Under the pieces are notes generated by a model, which saw only the letters and a list, made by a program, of their open reading frames with translations, had not been told where the DNA came from and did not search any database. Below are positions 26,879 to 35,752 of a DNA stretch of 64,000 bases, one piece after another. A program made the position numbers and the translations under genes. The stretch is taken from assembly GCA_016342685.1 (NCBI GenBank), contig JAEINU010000010.1, positions 53,646 through 117,645 on the forward strand. Direction: 5' to 3'. The stretch comes from Bacteroidales bacterium. Its GTDB lineage: Bacteria; Bacteroidota; Bacteroidia; Bacteroidales; UBA12077. Each line of letters starts with the position of its first letter. The stretch's first letter is position 1.

Positions 26879-29692
26879 ATGAAAGTTATAAAAGCATTTA
26901 TATACAGTTTAATTATTTTATGTTTCTCTACGAATGTTCACGGTCAGGAATTATCTCCTGACCCAGCATTACTTCATGGAAAGTTAGAAAATGGGATTTC
27001 GTATTATATTAAAAACAATAAAAATCCTGAAAATATAGTCGAATTACGATTGATTGTTAATATTGGATCGGTTTATGAAAATGATGCAGAGCAGGGGTTT
27101 GCTCATTTTGTTGAACATATGTGTTTTAATGGAACAAAAAACTTTCCTAACAACGAAGTAATTAGTACTCTTGAATCAAAAGGAATGCGTTTTGGTCGAC
27201 AATTCAATGCTTATACCAGTTTTGCTGAAACCGTATATCAACTTACTATTCCTGTATCCGAAAATAAAAACTTGTTAAATACAGGCTTTCAGGTATTGGA
27301 AGATTGGGCACATCAAGTGACTTTCGAAGATAAAGAAATAGAAAAAGAACGTGGTGTTATTTTGCAAGAGCTACGCACCGGACAAGGTTCCGATCAGCGT
27401 TTGCGTAATCAGTTTTATCCAGCATTATTTCGAGGTGCAAGATACCAGTGTCGTTTGCCAATTGGTAAAAAAGATATTCTTGAAAACTTTAAACCTGATG
27501 AGTTAAGAAATTTCTATAAAAAATGGTATAGACCAGAGCTTATGTCTGTTGTTGTAGTGGGTGATATCGAAATAGACGAAGCCAAAATAATGGTAAATAA
27601 ATATTTTGGAAGAATTCAAAAATCAACATCTCAGGAGTCGCCTAAAAATTACCTTGTGTCGAATAATGATGCAACGCAATTTGTTGTTTGCACTGATAAA
27701 GAAGCAAACAAAGAGATTATTAGAATGTATTTTCTTGAAGAACCCAAAAATATTGTTACAAAAGACGATTTTAGAGAATCATTAATTAATGAATTAGTGA
27801 TTGGAATTATTAATCGTCGTTTTCAGGAATTAAATCAAAAATCGGATGCTCCCTTCGTATATTCGCGTGCTGGAATAGGAGATTTTGTGAGAACAAAAGA
27901 TGCTTTTACTTATACTGGTGTTGCAAAAAGAGGAATGCTGGCAGAGGCAACTAAAACTATGTTCACCGAAAATCAGCGATTGATACTTCATGGTTTTAAT
28001 AGTGGCGAGATGGAAATGGAGCAACAGATGTTAATTAATCAATATAAGGATTATAAAAAAGAAAAAAAAGAATCGAAGGATATAGCCAAAGATTATACAA
28101 GATCATGTTTGCGCGAATTACAAATTCAAGATCCTTTTGTTCTTTGCGATCTCGCTTTTGAAATGATTCCTGGTATTACGATGGATGAGCTTAACAAGGT
28201 ATTGAAAAGTTGGATTGGTAAACAACCCTTAGTTGTAGCTTCACTTACTACCGATATGTTAACTCCCGAAATTACTGAGGCTGGAATCGAGAAAATATAC
28301 TTAGACATAAAAAATAGCGATCCAGGAAAATATATTGTTAAGAATAAGAAAAATTCAATAGATGTTTCGGTTAAAACCGAAGGTAAGGTAGTATCTGAAA
28401 AATATATCGAAAAATATGGCATTACCGAATGGGTACTTTCTAATGGCGCTAAAGTAGTACTTAAGCCAACAACATTTAAAAATGACGAAATTCTTTTTAC
28501 AGGAATTAGTCAGGGTGGTTATTCATTATATTCTGATAAAGATTTTGTTTCAGCCGTTAATTCGTTTAGGGTAGGATTTATGAGTGGTATATCGGGTTTG
28601 AGTTTTTCTGAAATGAGGAATCTTGCCAAGATTGAAGGTGCCAGATTAGCACCATGGATGAATGAACAAGGAGAAGGAACAAGGGGCGGATGTAATAGTG
28701 AAGGAATTGAGACTTTATTGAAATTGAATTACTTGTATTTTACAGAACTTAAGGGCGATTCCATTGCTGCTAAAACTACATTTTCAAAATCGATTAGTCA
28801 GATAGAATCAATGAAAAACGAACCCGACTATGTTTTTAGCGATACATTAACAAAAATATTTTTTGGTGCTGATTCTAGAAAGTTAATTTTATCAAATCCA
28901 GCAAATTATGACCAGTTTAACCTCGATAGAGCAAATCAGATAATAAAAGAGCGTTTCTCTAATCCTTCTGATTTTACATTTGTATTTGTAGGTAATTTCG
29001 ATAATGAAAAAATAAAACCTCTTATCGAAAAATATATTGGAGGTTTAAACGGTGAAGGTGAAAAAGAAAAAGTACCTGAATCTAAATATTTTAATATTAA
29101 ATCAAGTAAAGATATTACTGTATATTCAGGTGAGGCGAAAAAAAGCCTTGTGCAAATCTCTTATTTTGGTGAAATACCATGGACAAGAAAATCACGTTCT
29201 CAGGCAAAAGTATTAACCGAAGTACTTAAAATAAAACTTCGAAAAGCATTACGAGAAGATAAAAGTGGAGTATATGGTGTTTCAGTAGCATCTGACTATA
29301 GCAATATTCCTGAAGATCATTTTAGGTTTAGTGTAAACTTTGGTTGTTCTACTGCAATGGTAAATATTTTAATTGATGAAGTTGATCGCCAAATTGAGTT
29401 GATTAAAACTGAAGGTCCCGATGCAGAGACATTAGATAAAGTGAAGGCTTTATTAAGCAAAGAAAATGCTGCAAAGATTAAGAAGAACAGATACTGGCAA
29501 AATAAACTGGCCGATATATATTGTTTCGAAAAAGAGATGGATACAGAAATTGAAGAATACTTGCCAAGTATTTTAGATGTTACATCGAAACAAGTGCAAA
29601 AAACAGCAATTAAACAATTAAACAAGAAGCAAAAAGTAATAGCAAAAATGTATCCTGAAGCATTTAATAAACCATTATCAGAGCTTTTGTAG
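26879..29692 (+). CDS. Exported M16 family zinc metalloprotease (two-domain, pitrilysin-like)
   Basis: A 937-aa periplasmic protease with signal peptide (AFIYSLIILCFSTNVHGQ). The inverted zinc motif is H76-F-V-E79-H80, with the third ligand Glu157 in KERGVILQE, 77 residues after His80 as in pitrilysin. A second, inactive M16 half follows (from about 520), giving the full-length clamshell. In known Fus-type systems, M16 proteases beside a TonB receptor degrade an imported protein; here too the next gene is a TonB receptor, 39 bp downstream. The substrate is unknown. Confidence 0.92.
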   Translation: MKVIKAFIYSLIILCFSTNVHGQELSPDPALLHGKLENGISYYIKNNKNPENIVELRLIVNIGSVYENDAEQGFAHFVEHMCFNGTKNFPNNEVISTLESKGMRFGRQFNAYTSFAETVYQLTIPVSENKNLLNTGFQVLEDWAHQVTFEDKEIEKERGVILQELRTGQGSDQRLRNQFYPALFRGARYQCRLPIGKKDILENFKPDELRNFYKKWYRPELMSVVVVGDIEIDEAKIMVNKYFGRIQKSTSQESPKNYLVSNNDATQFVVCTDKEANKEIIRMYFLEEPKNIVTKDDFRESLINELVIGIINRRFQELNQKSDAPFVYSRAGIGDFVRTKDAFTYTGVAKRGMLAEATKTMFTENQRLILHGFNSGEMEMEQQMLINQYKDYKKEKKESKDIAKDYTRSCLRELQIQDPFVLCDLAFEMIPGITMDELNKVLKSWIGKQPLVVASLTTDMLTPEITEAGIEKIYLDIKNSDPGKYIVKNKKNSIDVSVKTEGKVVSEKYIEKYGITEWVLSNGAKVVLKPTTFKNDEILFTGISQGGYSLYSDKDFVSAVNSFRVGFMSGISGLSFSEMRNLAKIEGARLAPWMNEQGEGTRGGCNSEGIETLLKLNYLYFTELKGDSIAAKTTFSKSISQIESMKNEPDYVFSDTLTKIFFGADSRKLILSNPANYDQFNLDRANQIIKERFSNPSDFTFVFVGNFDNEKIKPLIEKYIGGLNGEGEKEKVPESKYFNIKSSKDITVYSGEAKKSLVQISYFGEIPWTRKSRSQAKVLTEVLKIKLRKALREDKSGVYGVSVASDYSNIPEDHFRFSVNFGCSTAMVNILIDEVDRQIELIKTEGPDAETLDKVKALLSKENAAKIKKNRYWQNKLADIYCFEKEMDTEIEEYLPSILDVTSKQVQKTAIKQLNKKQKVIAKMYPEAFNKPLSELL

Positions 29693-29731
29693 AATATAAG
29701 AATAAAATATAATGACTCAATTTATATAGAT

Positions 29732-32515
29732 ATGTGGAAAATATTTTATAGAATAATTACCTTATCGATTTTAATTTTTTTAGTTCAAACGAAAGTTTTT
29801 TCTCAACAAGTAGTAACATCTAGTATATCAGGTCATGTTATTGATACGAATACACAAGCGCCTGTGTTTGGATGTGCCGTAGTTATTGTTGAATTGAATT
29901 TATGGACAACAACGAACGATAAAGGATATTATAAAATAGATAAAATCCTAACCGGTAGAGAGTATACTATTGCTACTTCGTCGTTAGGGATGGGAAAATT
30001 TGAAAAGAAAATTCTTTTTTCTGAAAGTAAAGAATACAAATTAAACATTTCCATAAAAGAGGTTTCCTTCGAGATGGAAGAAGTCGTTATTTTAGCAGAA
30101 GAGAAAAGTGGATTAGGAAGCTCCTCAAATATTCAAAAGACAGCTATTGACCATTTGCAACCTACTTCGCTAAAAGATGTAATGCAGCTTTTGCCCGGAC
30201 AAGTTAGCTCAAATCCTAATTTATCCAATGCTTCTACAATTTCTATTCGTGATATTGCTGGAGATAGCAATAGTTCGTTTGGAACAGCTATTTTAGTTGA
30301 TGGTTCTCCTGTCAGTAATAATTCTAATTTGCAGTCGAGTCTTAGCACGGGAGGAGTTGATGTAAGGCAAATTTCAACAGATAATATCGAATCTGTCGAA
30401 ATTATTCGTGGTATAGCATCGGTGGCATATGGTGATATGACCTCAGGTGCTGTTATTGTTAAAACAAAATCAGGAGCTACTCCTTTAAATGCGAAGCTTA
30501 CTTTAAATCCGAATATGAAAAAAGCCTATTTAGGGAAGGGCTTTAACTTAAATAATAATCGGGGGGCTGTTAATTTTGATGTTGACTATACAAGTTCTGT
30601 TGATAGTAAGATTAATTCGTATAAAGGTTTTGACCGTATATCTGCACAATTAGGGTATTCGAATACATATATGAGAGCAACAGTTCCTTTAACTTTTAAT
30701 ATTAAAGGAAAATACACTCAGACAGTTGATTCTAAGAAAGCTGATCCTGATGTAATTAGGTCGGAAGAAGAATTAACATCATCCGAATATGGTTACAAAG
30801 TAAACATGTATGGTAAATGGGGGCTTAAGAAAAAACTAATATCGAACCTGAATTATAACTTTAGTGTTAATCTTCGAAATCAGGAATCTTTTAGCAAAAA
30901 ACTCGTAAGCTCTGCTATTCAGGCAATTACGAATGCACGAACAGACACTTTAATAGCAGGAGTATATGTGCCATCAGAGTATTATTCCGAAATGACAGTT
31001 AAGGGGAAGCCTTTCGATATTTTCGCTAAGATTACAGGGGATGCTATTTTACGAAAAGGCAATGTTTTAAATAAGGTAATGTATGGAATAGATTATAGAT
31101 CGAATGGGAATAATGGAGATGGGAAAGTATATGATGAATTGCTACCGCCAAGATCAGGAGGTAGTAATTCAACGCGACCTAGACCATTTAGTGATATTCC
31201 ATCCTTTAGTCAATATTCTATCTTTTTAGAAGATAATCTTACATTACCCATAAGAAAAACCGTATTGTTTGTTCAGGCCGGTATGCGATATAATAATTTT
31301 CAACCGGAAAGTATTTTTAAAAGTAAACTGAAAACAAGTTTTGAACCCCGTATAAATCTAAAATATCATATCTTAAATTCTGAAAATAATTCATTATTCG
31401 ATAACCTTTCTATATTTGGAGGTTATGGTATACAATCTAAATCTCCTTCGATTAATTATATTTATCCCGATAATGCATATTTTGACATGCTCAGTTTAAA
31501 TTATTTTCCTGAAAATAATGACGAAAGATTAGTGCTTGTTAGCACAAGAGTATTGGAAAGAAATAATGATGATCTTGAACCAATTGAGGTTACAAAATAT
31601 GACGCAGGAATCGATGGTAAAATAAAGAAGTTTCATTTCTTATTTAATGGATACTATGAAAAGTCGGATAATGGGATAAGTTTTTCGAGTCAAATCGATT
31701 TTTTAGATTTCTCCTATTGGGATCCTCTTGATCCCAATATAATTAAACCAGAGGGGGTTCCTCCTATTGTTGATTTTTCCAATCCTACAAGAATTGATAC
31801 GTTTATGGCAAAATTATCAAAGCCTGTAAATAACAAGATAATGATAAAGAAAGGACTGGAGTATCGATTCGATTTTGGTAAAATTAAAGCTATTCAAACA
31901 TCTATAAATATTAATGGAGGATATTTATATACTAAAAACTATACAAATACCGAAACCCAATTGGTTAAAACTGATAACGGAGGAGCAAATCAGTTACCTT
32001 ATGTTGCCGTTTATGCTGCAGGTTCAGGTAAAGAACGAACCCGATTTAATTCTAATATTATTGCAATAACGCATATTCCAAAATTGCGTTTAGTATTTAC
32101 AACAACCCTACAAATTATTTGGAAAAATACTACTAAATATTTTTATGGTGGTGAGCAATATACGGATTATTCAGATCCTGATAATGTTTTAGTTGTGAAT
32201 GAACCTATAGCTTTAATCGATAAAAACAATGTAAGATATGATGTGTCATCGCAAGAACTTAGAGATATGACAGGTGATGATTATTTGAAATACATAGATA
32301 GAAAACGTCCCGAATATTTTTATACAGAAGATCAGCCTGTTCATTGCCAGCTTAATTTAAAAGTGACCAGTGAAATTGGAAGCAAAGCAAAATTCTCATT
32401 TTTTGCAAATAATTTCACGATGAACAACCCTAAGTATAGGGAAATTAGATCAAATAGTATAGTTACTTTAAATAGTTCACTTTTTTTTGGACTTGAACTA
32501 ACTTTTATTTTATAA
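29732..32515 (+). CDS. TonB-dependent outer-membrane receptor
   Basis: A 927-aa receptor. After a signal peptide (ITLSILIFLVQTKVFSQ) come a carboxypeptidase-regulatory-like domain (about 30-115, ISGHVIDTNTQAPVFGCAVVIV), a plug domain (about 135-245) with ILVDGSPVSNN and the VEIIRGIASVAYGDMTSGAVIVKTK hallmark, and a C-terminal beta-barrel ending in an aromatic-rich strand (LFFGLELTFIL). It is not a SusC type because no SusD neighbour exists. It is sandwiched between the M16 protease and the DUF4876 lipoprotein, spaced 39 and 28 bp, clearly one operon. Ligand unknown. Confidence 0.93.
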   Translation: MWKIFYRIITLSILIFLVQTKVFSQQVVTSSISGHVIDTNTQAPVFGCAVVIVELNLWTTTNDKGYYKIDKILTGREYTIATSSLGMGKFEKKILFSESKEYKLNISIKEVSFEMEEVVILAEEKSGLGSSSNIQKTAIDHLQPTSLKDVMQLLPGQVSSNPNLSNASTISIRDIAGDSNSSFGTAILVDGSPVSNNSNLQSSLSTGGVDVRQISTDNIESVEIIRGIASVAYGDMTSGAVIVKTKSGATPLNAKLTLNPNMKKAYLGKGFNLNNNRGAVNFDVDYTSSVDSKINSYKGFDRISAQLGYSNTYMRATVPLTFNIKGKYTQTVDSKKADPDVIRSEEELTSSEYGYKVNMYGKWGLKKKLISNLNYNFSVNLRNQESFSKKLVSSAIQAITNARTDTLIAGVYVPSEYYSEMTVKGKPFDIFAKITGDAILRKGNVLNKVMYGIDYRSNGNNGDGKVYDELLPPRSGGSNSTRPRPFSDIPSFSQYSIFLEDNLTLPIRKTVLFVQAGMRYNNFQPESIFKSKLKTSFEPRINLKYHILNSENNSLFDNLSIFGGYGIQSKSPSINYIYPDNAYFDMLSLNYFPENNDERLVLVSTRVLERNNDDLEPIEVTKYDAGIDGKIKKFHFLFNGYYEKSDNGISFSSQIDFLDFSYWDPLDPNIIKPEGVPPIVDFSNPTRIDTFMAKLSKPVNNKIMIKKGLEYRFDFGKIKAIQTSININGGYLYTKNYTNTETQLVKTDNGGANQLPYVAVYAAGSGKERTRFNSNIIAITHIPKLRLVFTTTLQIIWKNTTKYFYGGEQYTDYSDPDNVLVVNEPIALIDKNNVRYDVSSQELRDMTGDDYLKYIDRKRPEYFYTEDQPVHCQLNLKVTSEIGSKAKFSFFANNFTMNNPKYREIRSNSIVTLNSSLFFGLELTFIL

Positions 32516-32543
32516 TTTAATTAACAACTAAAACCATTTTACT

Positions 32544-33743
32544 ATGAAAAAAATTGCAATTATTTTATTCTTTTTAGGAGCAATCGTTATTTCTTCTTGC
32601 GAGAAAGATGACGATCCTCTTTATCAAATTGATGTTACAGTAAATTTTCCTGAAAACTACAATTCTACAGTAGTTGAAGGTGCATGGGTTTATGTTACTA
32701 AAGAAGGTACCGAGCGAACTGATTCTGCTCAAACAGATGCTTCTGGTATAGCAAGTATTACTAAATTATCGGCTGGTATATATAAGGTTTCAGCTAGAGT
32801 ATCATTAACAGAGGCACAAACAGAAGCACAAACAGGTGTTGCAGAAGCTGTTTTGTTAACTGTAGTTGAAAATGGGGTGTCTGTTTTAATGGATACAGAA
32901 AAATCAATAACACTTGCAGGAGCAGTACTTGGAGACCTTGTGTTTAAAGAGGTATATTACTCAGGTTCAAGAACCCCTGAAGGGGGAGTATATTTTTCGG
33001 ATCAGTTTTACGAAATTTATAATAACTCAACTGAAATTATTTATGCCGACAAATTATGCATCGGAGTAGTTGATGCTTGGGGTTATAGGCCAGAAATTTC
33101 TGTTTGGCTTTCTGAATATCCAACACAAGTTGCAATTGCTAGTTTCTGGTATATACCTGGTAACGGAACCGATTATCCTATTAATCCTGGCGAAAGTATT
33201 ATTATTGCCCAAGACGGTATTAATCACAAGTCTGATGTATTAGGTAATCCAAATTCTCCTGTTAATTTAGGTGATGCTGAATGGGAGACTTTTGTTCCTC
33301 GTGATGATAATAGAGATATTGATGCTCCTGCTGTTCCTAACCTTACATTAGGATTTGCTAATTCTCTTGGTATTGACTGGTTAACATCTACAATGGGTTG
33401 TGCTTATATAATATTCCATATCGATGGAGATATTGATACTTATGTTAATTCAAACAAAGTGCTTAAACCAGAATCAACATCTACAAAAGAGTATGTCTTA
33501 CTAAATAACGATAATATTATTGATGGTTTTCAGGCTTATAAAGATGATGCTGAAACATCAATGCCTAAATTACATGCTGTTATTGATGCTGGTTTTACAT
33601 ATGATCCAAATGGAACATACACAGGAAAATGTGTGCGTAGAAAAGTGAAAACTGTGATTAATGGTCGTACAATATATCAGGATACTAACAATTCAACAAA
33701 CGATTTCTTGATTGATCAGGAATGTAACCCTAGAATTTATTAA
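32544..33743 (+). CDS. DUF4876 lipoprotein
   Basis: A 399-aa lipoprotein (signal ends VISSC, Cys19). Residues about 27-115 are a prealbumin/carboxypeptidase-regulatory-like beta domain (VEGAWVYVTKEGTERTDS...TDASGIASITKL), and from about 130 comes a lamin-tail-like domain of the DUF4876 type (VFKEVYYSGSRTPEGGVYFSDQFYEIYNNS). Such proteins recur directly downstream of TonB receptors in Bacteroidota. It is likely the surface-exposed partner of the receptor, playing a ligand-capture role like other receptor-linked lipoproteins; that role is inferred from position only. Confidence 0.8.
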   Translation: MKKIAIILFFLGAIVISSCEKDDDPLYQIDVTVNFPENYNSTVVEGAWVYVTKEGTERTDSAQTDASGIASITKLSAGIYKVSARVSLTEAQTEAQTGVAEAVLLTVVENGVSVLMDTEKSITLAGAVLGDLVFKEVYYSGSRTPEGGVYFSDQFYEIYNNSTEIIYADKLCIGVVDAWGYRPEISVWLSEYPTQVAIASFWYIPGNGTDYPINPGESIIIAQDGINHKSDVLGNPNSPVNLGDAEWETFVPRDDNRDIDAPAVPNLTLGFANSLGIDWLTSTMGCAYIIFHIDGDIDTYVNSNKVLKPESTSTKEYVLLNNDNIIDGFQAYKDDAETSMPKLHAVIDAGFTYDPNGTYTGKCVRRKVKTVINGRTIYQDTNNSTNDFLIDQECNPRIY

Positions 33744-33754
33744 TTTATAATATT

Positions 33755-33888
33755 AAGAGGTTGTCCAAAAAGATAGAAAGTTGTTTGTGTATAAACAAGT
33801 TTAATATAGCAACTTTCTTTATTTCAAATTTTCACACTGAGCTTGTCGAAGTGTTACCTAATAAGTAATTATTTTTGGACAGCCTCTT
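33755..33888. repeat. MITE-like hairpin element 1
   Basis: 17-bp terminal inverted repeats (AAGAGGTTGTCCAAAAA at 33755-33771 and its complement, one mismatch, at 33872-33888) enclose 100 bp with an inner pair AGAAAGTTG / CAACTTTCT and one REP motif at 33833-33854. A relative with the same ends lies at 38252-38391. It sits between the DUF4876 and DUF6850 genes and its right end abuts the latter's start region. No transposase is inside; any mobilisation would be in trans. Confidence 0.7.
33833..33854. repeat. REP-like palindromic motif
   Basis: Copy of the CTGAGCTTGTCGAAG motif, inside the hairpin element at 33755-33888; other copies at 38290-38311 and 39792-39814. Confidence 0.8.
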
Positions 33889-33901
33889 TAAACTATCTGT
33901 T

Positions 33902-35473
33902 ATGATTAGGATCAATATTAAAACATGTATTATTCTTCTTGGAGTTTTATTATTTACCAAAAATATTAAAGCTCAAGATTCCTTGGTTTCAGCACATTCC
34001 TCAAATAGATTATTGTTCGAAAATCAATGGTTAAATACGAATAATATCGCAGGGGCGGTTTTTAATCCATTTTTAGCCGATGGTGATTTTGTTTTAGGAT
34101 ATACAACAAAAAAAGGTGATTTAAAATATGCACAACTTTCTTCTGATGAAGAAACATATAGTTTTAATGCTGAAAAATCTGCTCTTATAAATAATACTTT
34201 TTTTAGTGGACATATTGGGTATCAAAATATGCAACAAAAAGATGTGGGTTGGACTGCCCGAATGAACCCAATTACACACAATCCATATATGCTTGGTGAT
34301 AGTATATTTGGTTTGTATCAGAAAGATTATATTGATATTGGTGGAGGTTTTGGATATTTAATTTCGGATCGTTTGTCAGCAGGTATTAATGTAAATTGTT
34401 CTTTTGCCGATGCTGCAAGAATAAAAGATCCTCGTCCACAGAATAAATTTTTCACCTTGGAAGCATTTCCTTCTGTTATATATTCTTTCGATAAGTTTAA
34501 ATTAGGTGTAAATCTTCACTTTATTACAGGAAAAGAAATAATTAAGTATGAAGTATTAAATGATGATAATACCTATGACATGTTTATGACATTGGGTCTA
34601 GGTAAAACAGCCAATGCTCTTAAAATAGGGACATATACAAGGAATTATTATTTGTCAGGTTTAGGAGGAGAACTCCAGACGCAATATTCTGTGGCTAATA
34701 TAAAAGCATTATCAGGCATCGGATATTTTTCTCAAACAGAGAAATCAGAAGATAGACCTTCAAATCCAGATAAAAGACATGCCGGAGATTTTAAAGAAAA
34801 TACCTATCGGTTTTATACTATATTTAATTTCGGGAAAAACTTAATTCATTCCTTTTCAATAAATATGGATGTGTTAAGCGGACAAGGAACAGAATTTCTT
34901 CAAGAGGGTTATAGAAAATATGAAGACACGTATTTTAGAACTATTGCTGAAATTGACAATTACTCAACATTAGAATTGATTCCTTCTATTAAATATACAT
35001 TAGCTAAGCCTCATAATGATTATCTAAATAACTGGGAAATTAATTTTAATGCCCAAATGGATAATTTTAAAGCCGAATATCTGCTGGAAGCTGAAGAATC
35101 GTATACCAATATTATGGGTAGTATTGAATTTGATAAAGCTTTTTATTTTAAAAAGAGTATGTTCGGTTTTTCAATATCGGGTGGGTTAATTTACAATTTA
35201 AGTAATGAATTAAAACAACTTCGTAAATATACTGCGGAACAAGAAATTGCTATGTGGGAAAATGTTATAGAACCAGATTTTCTTATTAATACCAGTACTA
35301 TATATGATATAGGTGCAAAAGTGAGATATGGAAGAAATGTAGACATATTGAAAGATAGAAATAGTTTGGTTTATCTTGATCTTGGAGTAAACTATAAATC
35401 AGGTTCAAACAATTTATGGATCGAAAATAAAAGTTTTGAAGTATACAGTTTTAAAATAGGTATAACATACTAA
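33902..35473 (+). CDS. DUF6850 family outer-membrane beta-barrel protein
   Basis: A 523-aa protein with signal peptide (TCIILLGVLLFTKNIKAQ). The body is a run of amphipathic beta-strands, starting with LLFENQWLNTNNIAGAVFNPF and ending on an aromatic residue pattern FEVYSFKIGITY, as expected for an outer-membrane barrel of the DUF6850 type that accompanies DUF4876 lipoproteins. The frame is open from TTG 33875, but that codon lies inside the right arm of the hairpin element; the ATG at 33902 begins the signal peptide and is the likely start. The hairpin separates it from the upstream operon, so it may have altered expression. Confidence 0.8.
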   Translation: MIRINIKTCIILLGVLLFTKNIKAQDSLVSAHSSNRLLFENQWLNTNNIAGAVFNPFLADGDFVLGYTTKKGDLKYAQLSSDEETYSFNAEKSALINNTFFSGHIGYQNMQQKDVGWTARMNPITHNPYMLGDSIFGLYQKDYIDIGGGFGYLISDRLSAGINVNCSFADAARIKDPRPQNKFFTLEAFPSVIYSFDKFKLGVNLHFITGKEIIKYEVLNDDNTYDMFMTLGLGKTANALKIGTYTRNYYLSGLGGELQTQYSVANIKALSGIGYFSQTEKSEDRPSNPDKRHAGDFKENTYRFYTIFNFGKNLIHSFSINMDVLSGQGTEFLQEGYRKYEDTYFRTIAEIDNYSTLELIPSIKYTLAKPHNDYLNNWEINFNAQMDNFKAEYLLEAEESYTNIMGSIEFDKAFYFKKSMFGFSISGGLIYNLSNELKQLRKYTAEQEIAMWENVIEPDFLINTSTIYDIGAKVRYGRNVDILKDRNSLVYLDLGVNYKSGSNNLWIENKSFEVYSFKIGITY

Positions 35474-35752
35474 AAGCAATTGTTATTTAAAATAAAATAT
35501 TATAACAGCTTAATAATGTTGTAGGGGAGTTATATGTTTTTTTTTAAGACTTGTTATGATGTTTATATTTTGCAAAACCCTTTAAAACAAGGATGTAGAA
35601 GTGTAGTTGTATATGTAATCATATAGTTTAGTTGTAAACAAAACGATATAACATATTCTGGGAAAAAATTGAGACTTGTTTTTTAAATATGAACAGCATT
35701 CAGAAGAAAGTAATTTAAATGAAAGATAATCAATCACATAAAATAATAACAA

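Noticed and set aside
33875..33901. TTG start of the DUF6850 protein inside the hairpin element
   Set aside because: It would put nine residues before the signal peptide and uses the element's terminal repeat; ATG 33902 starts directly at the signal peptide.
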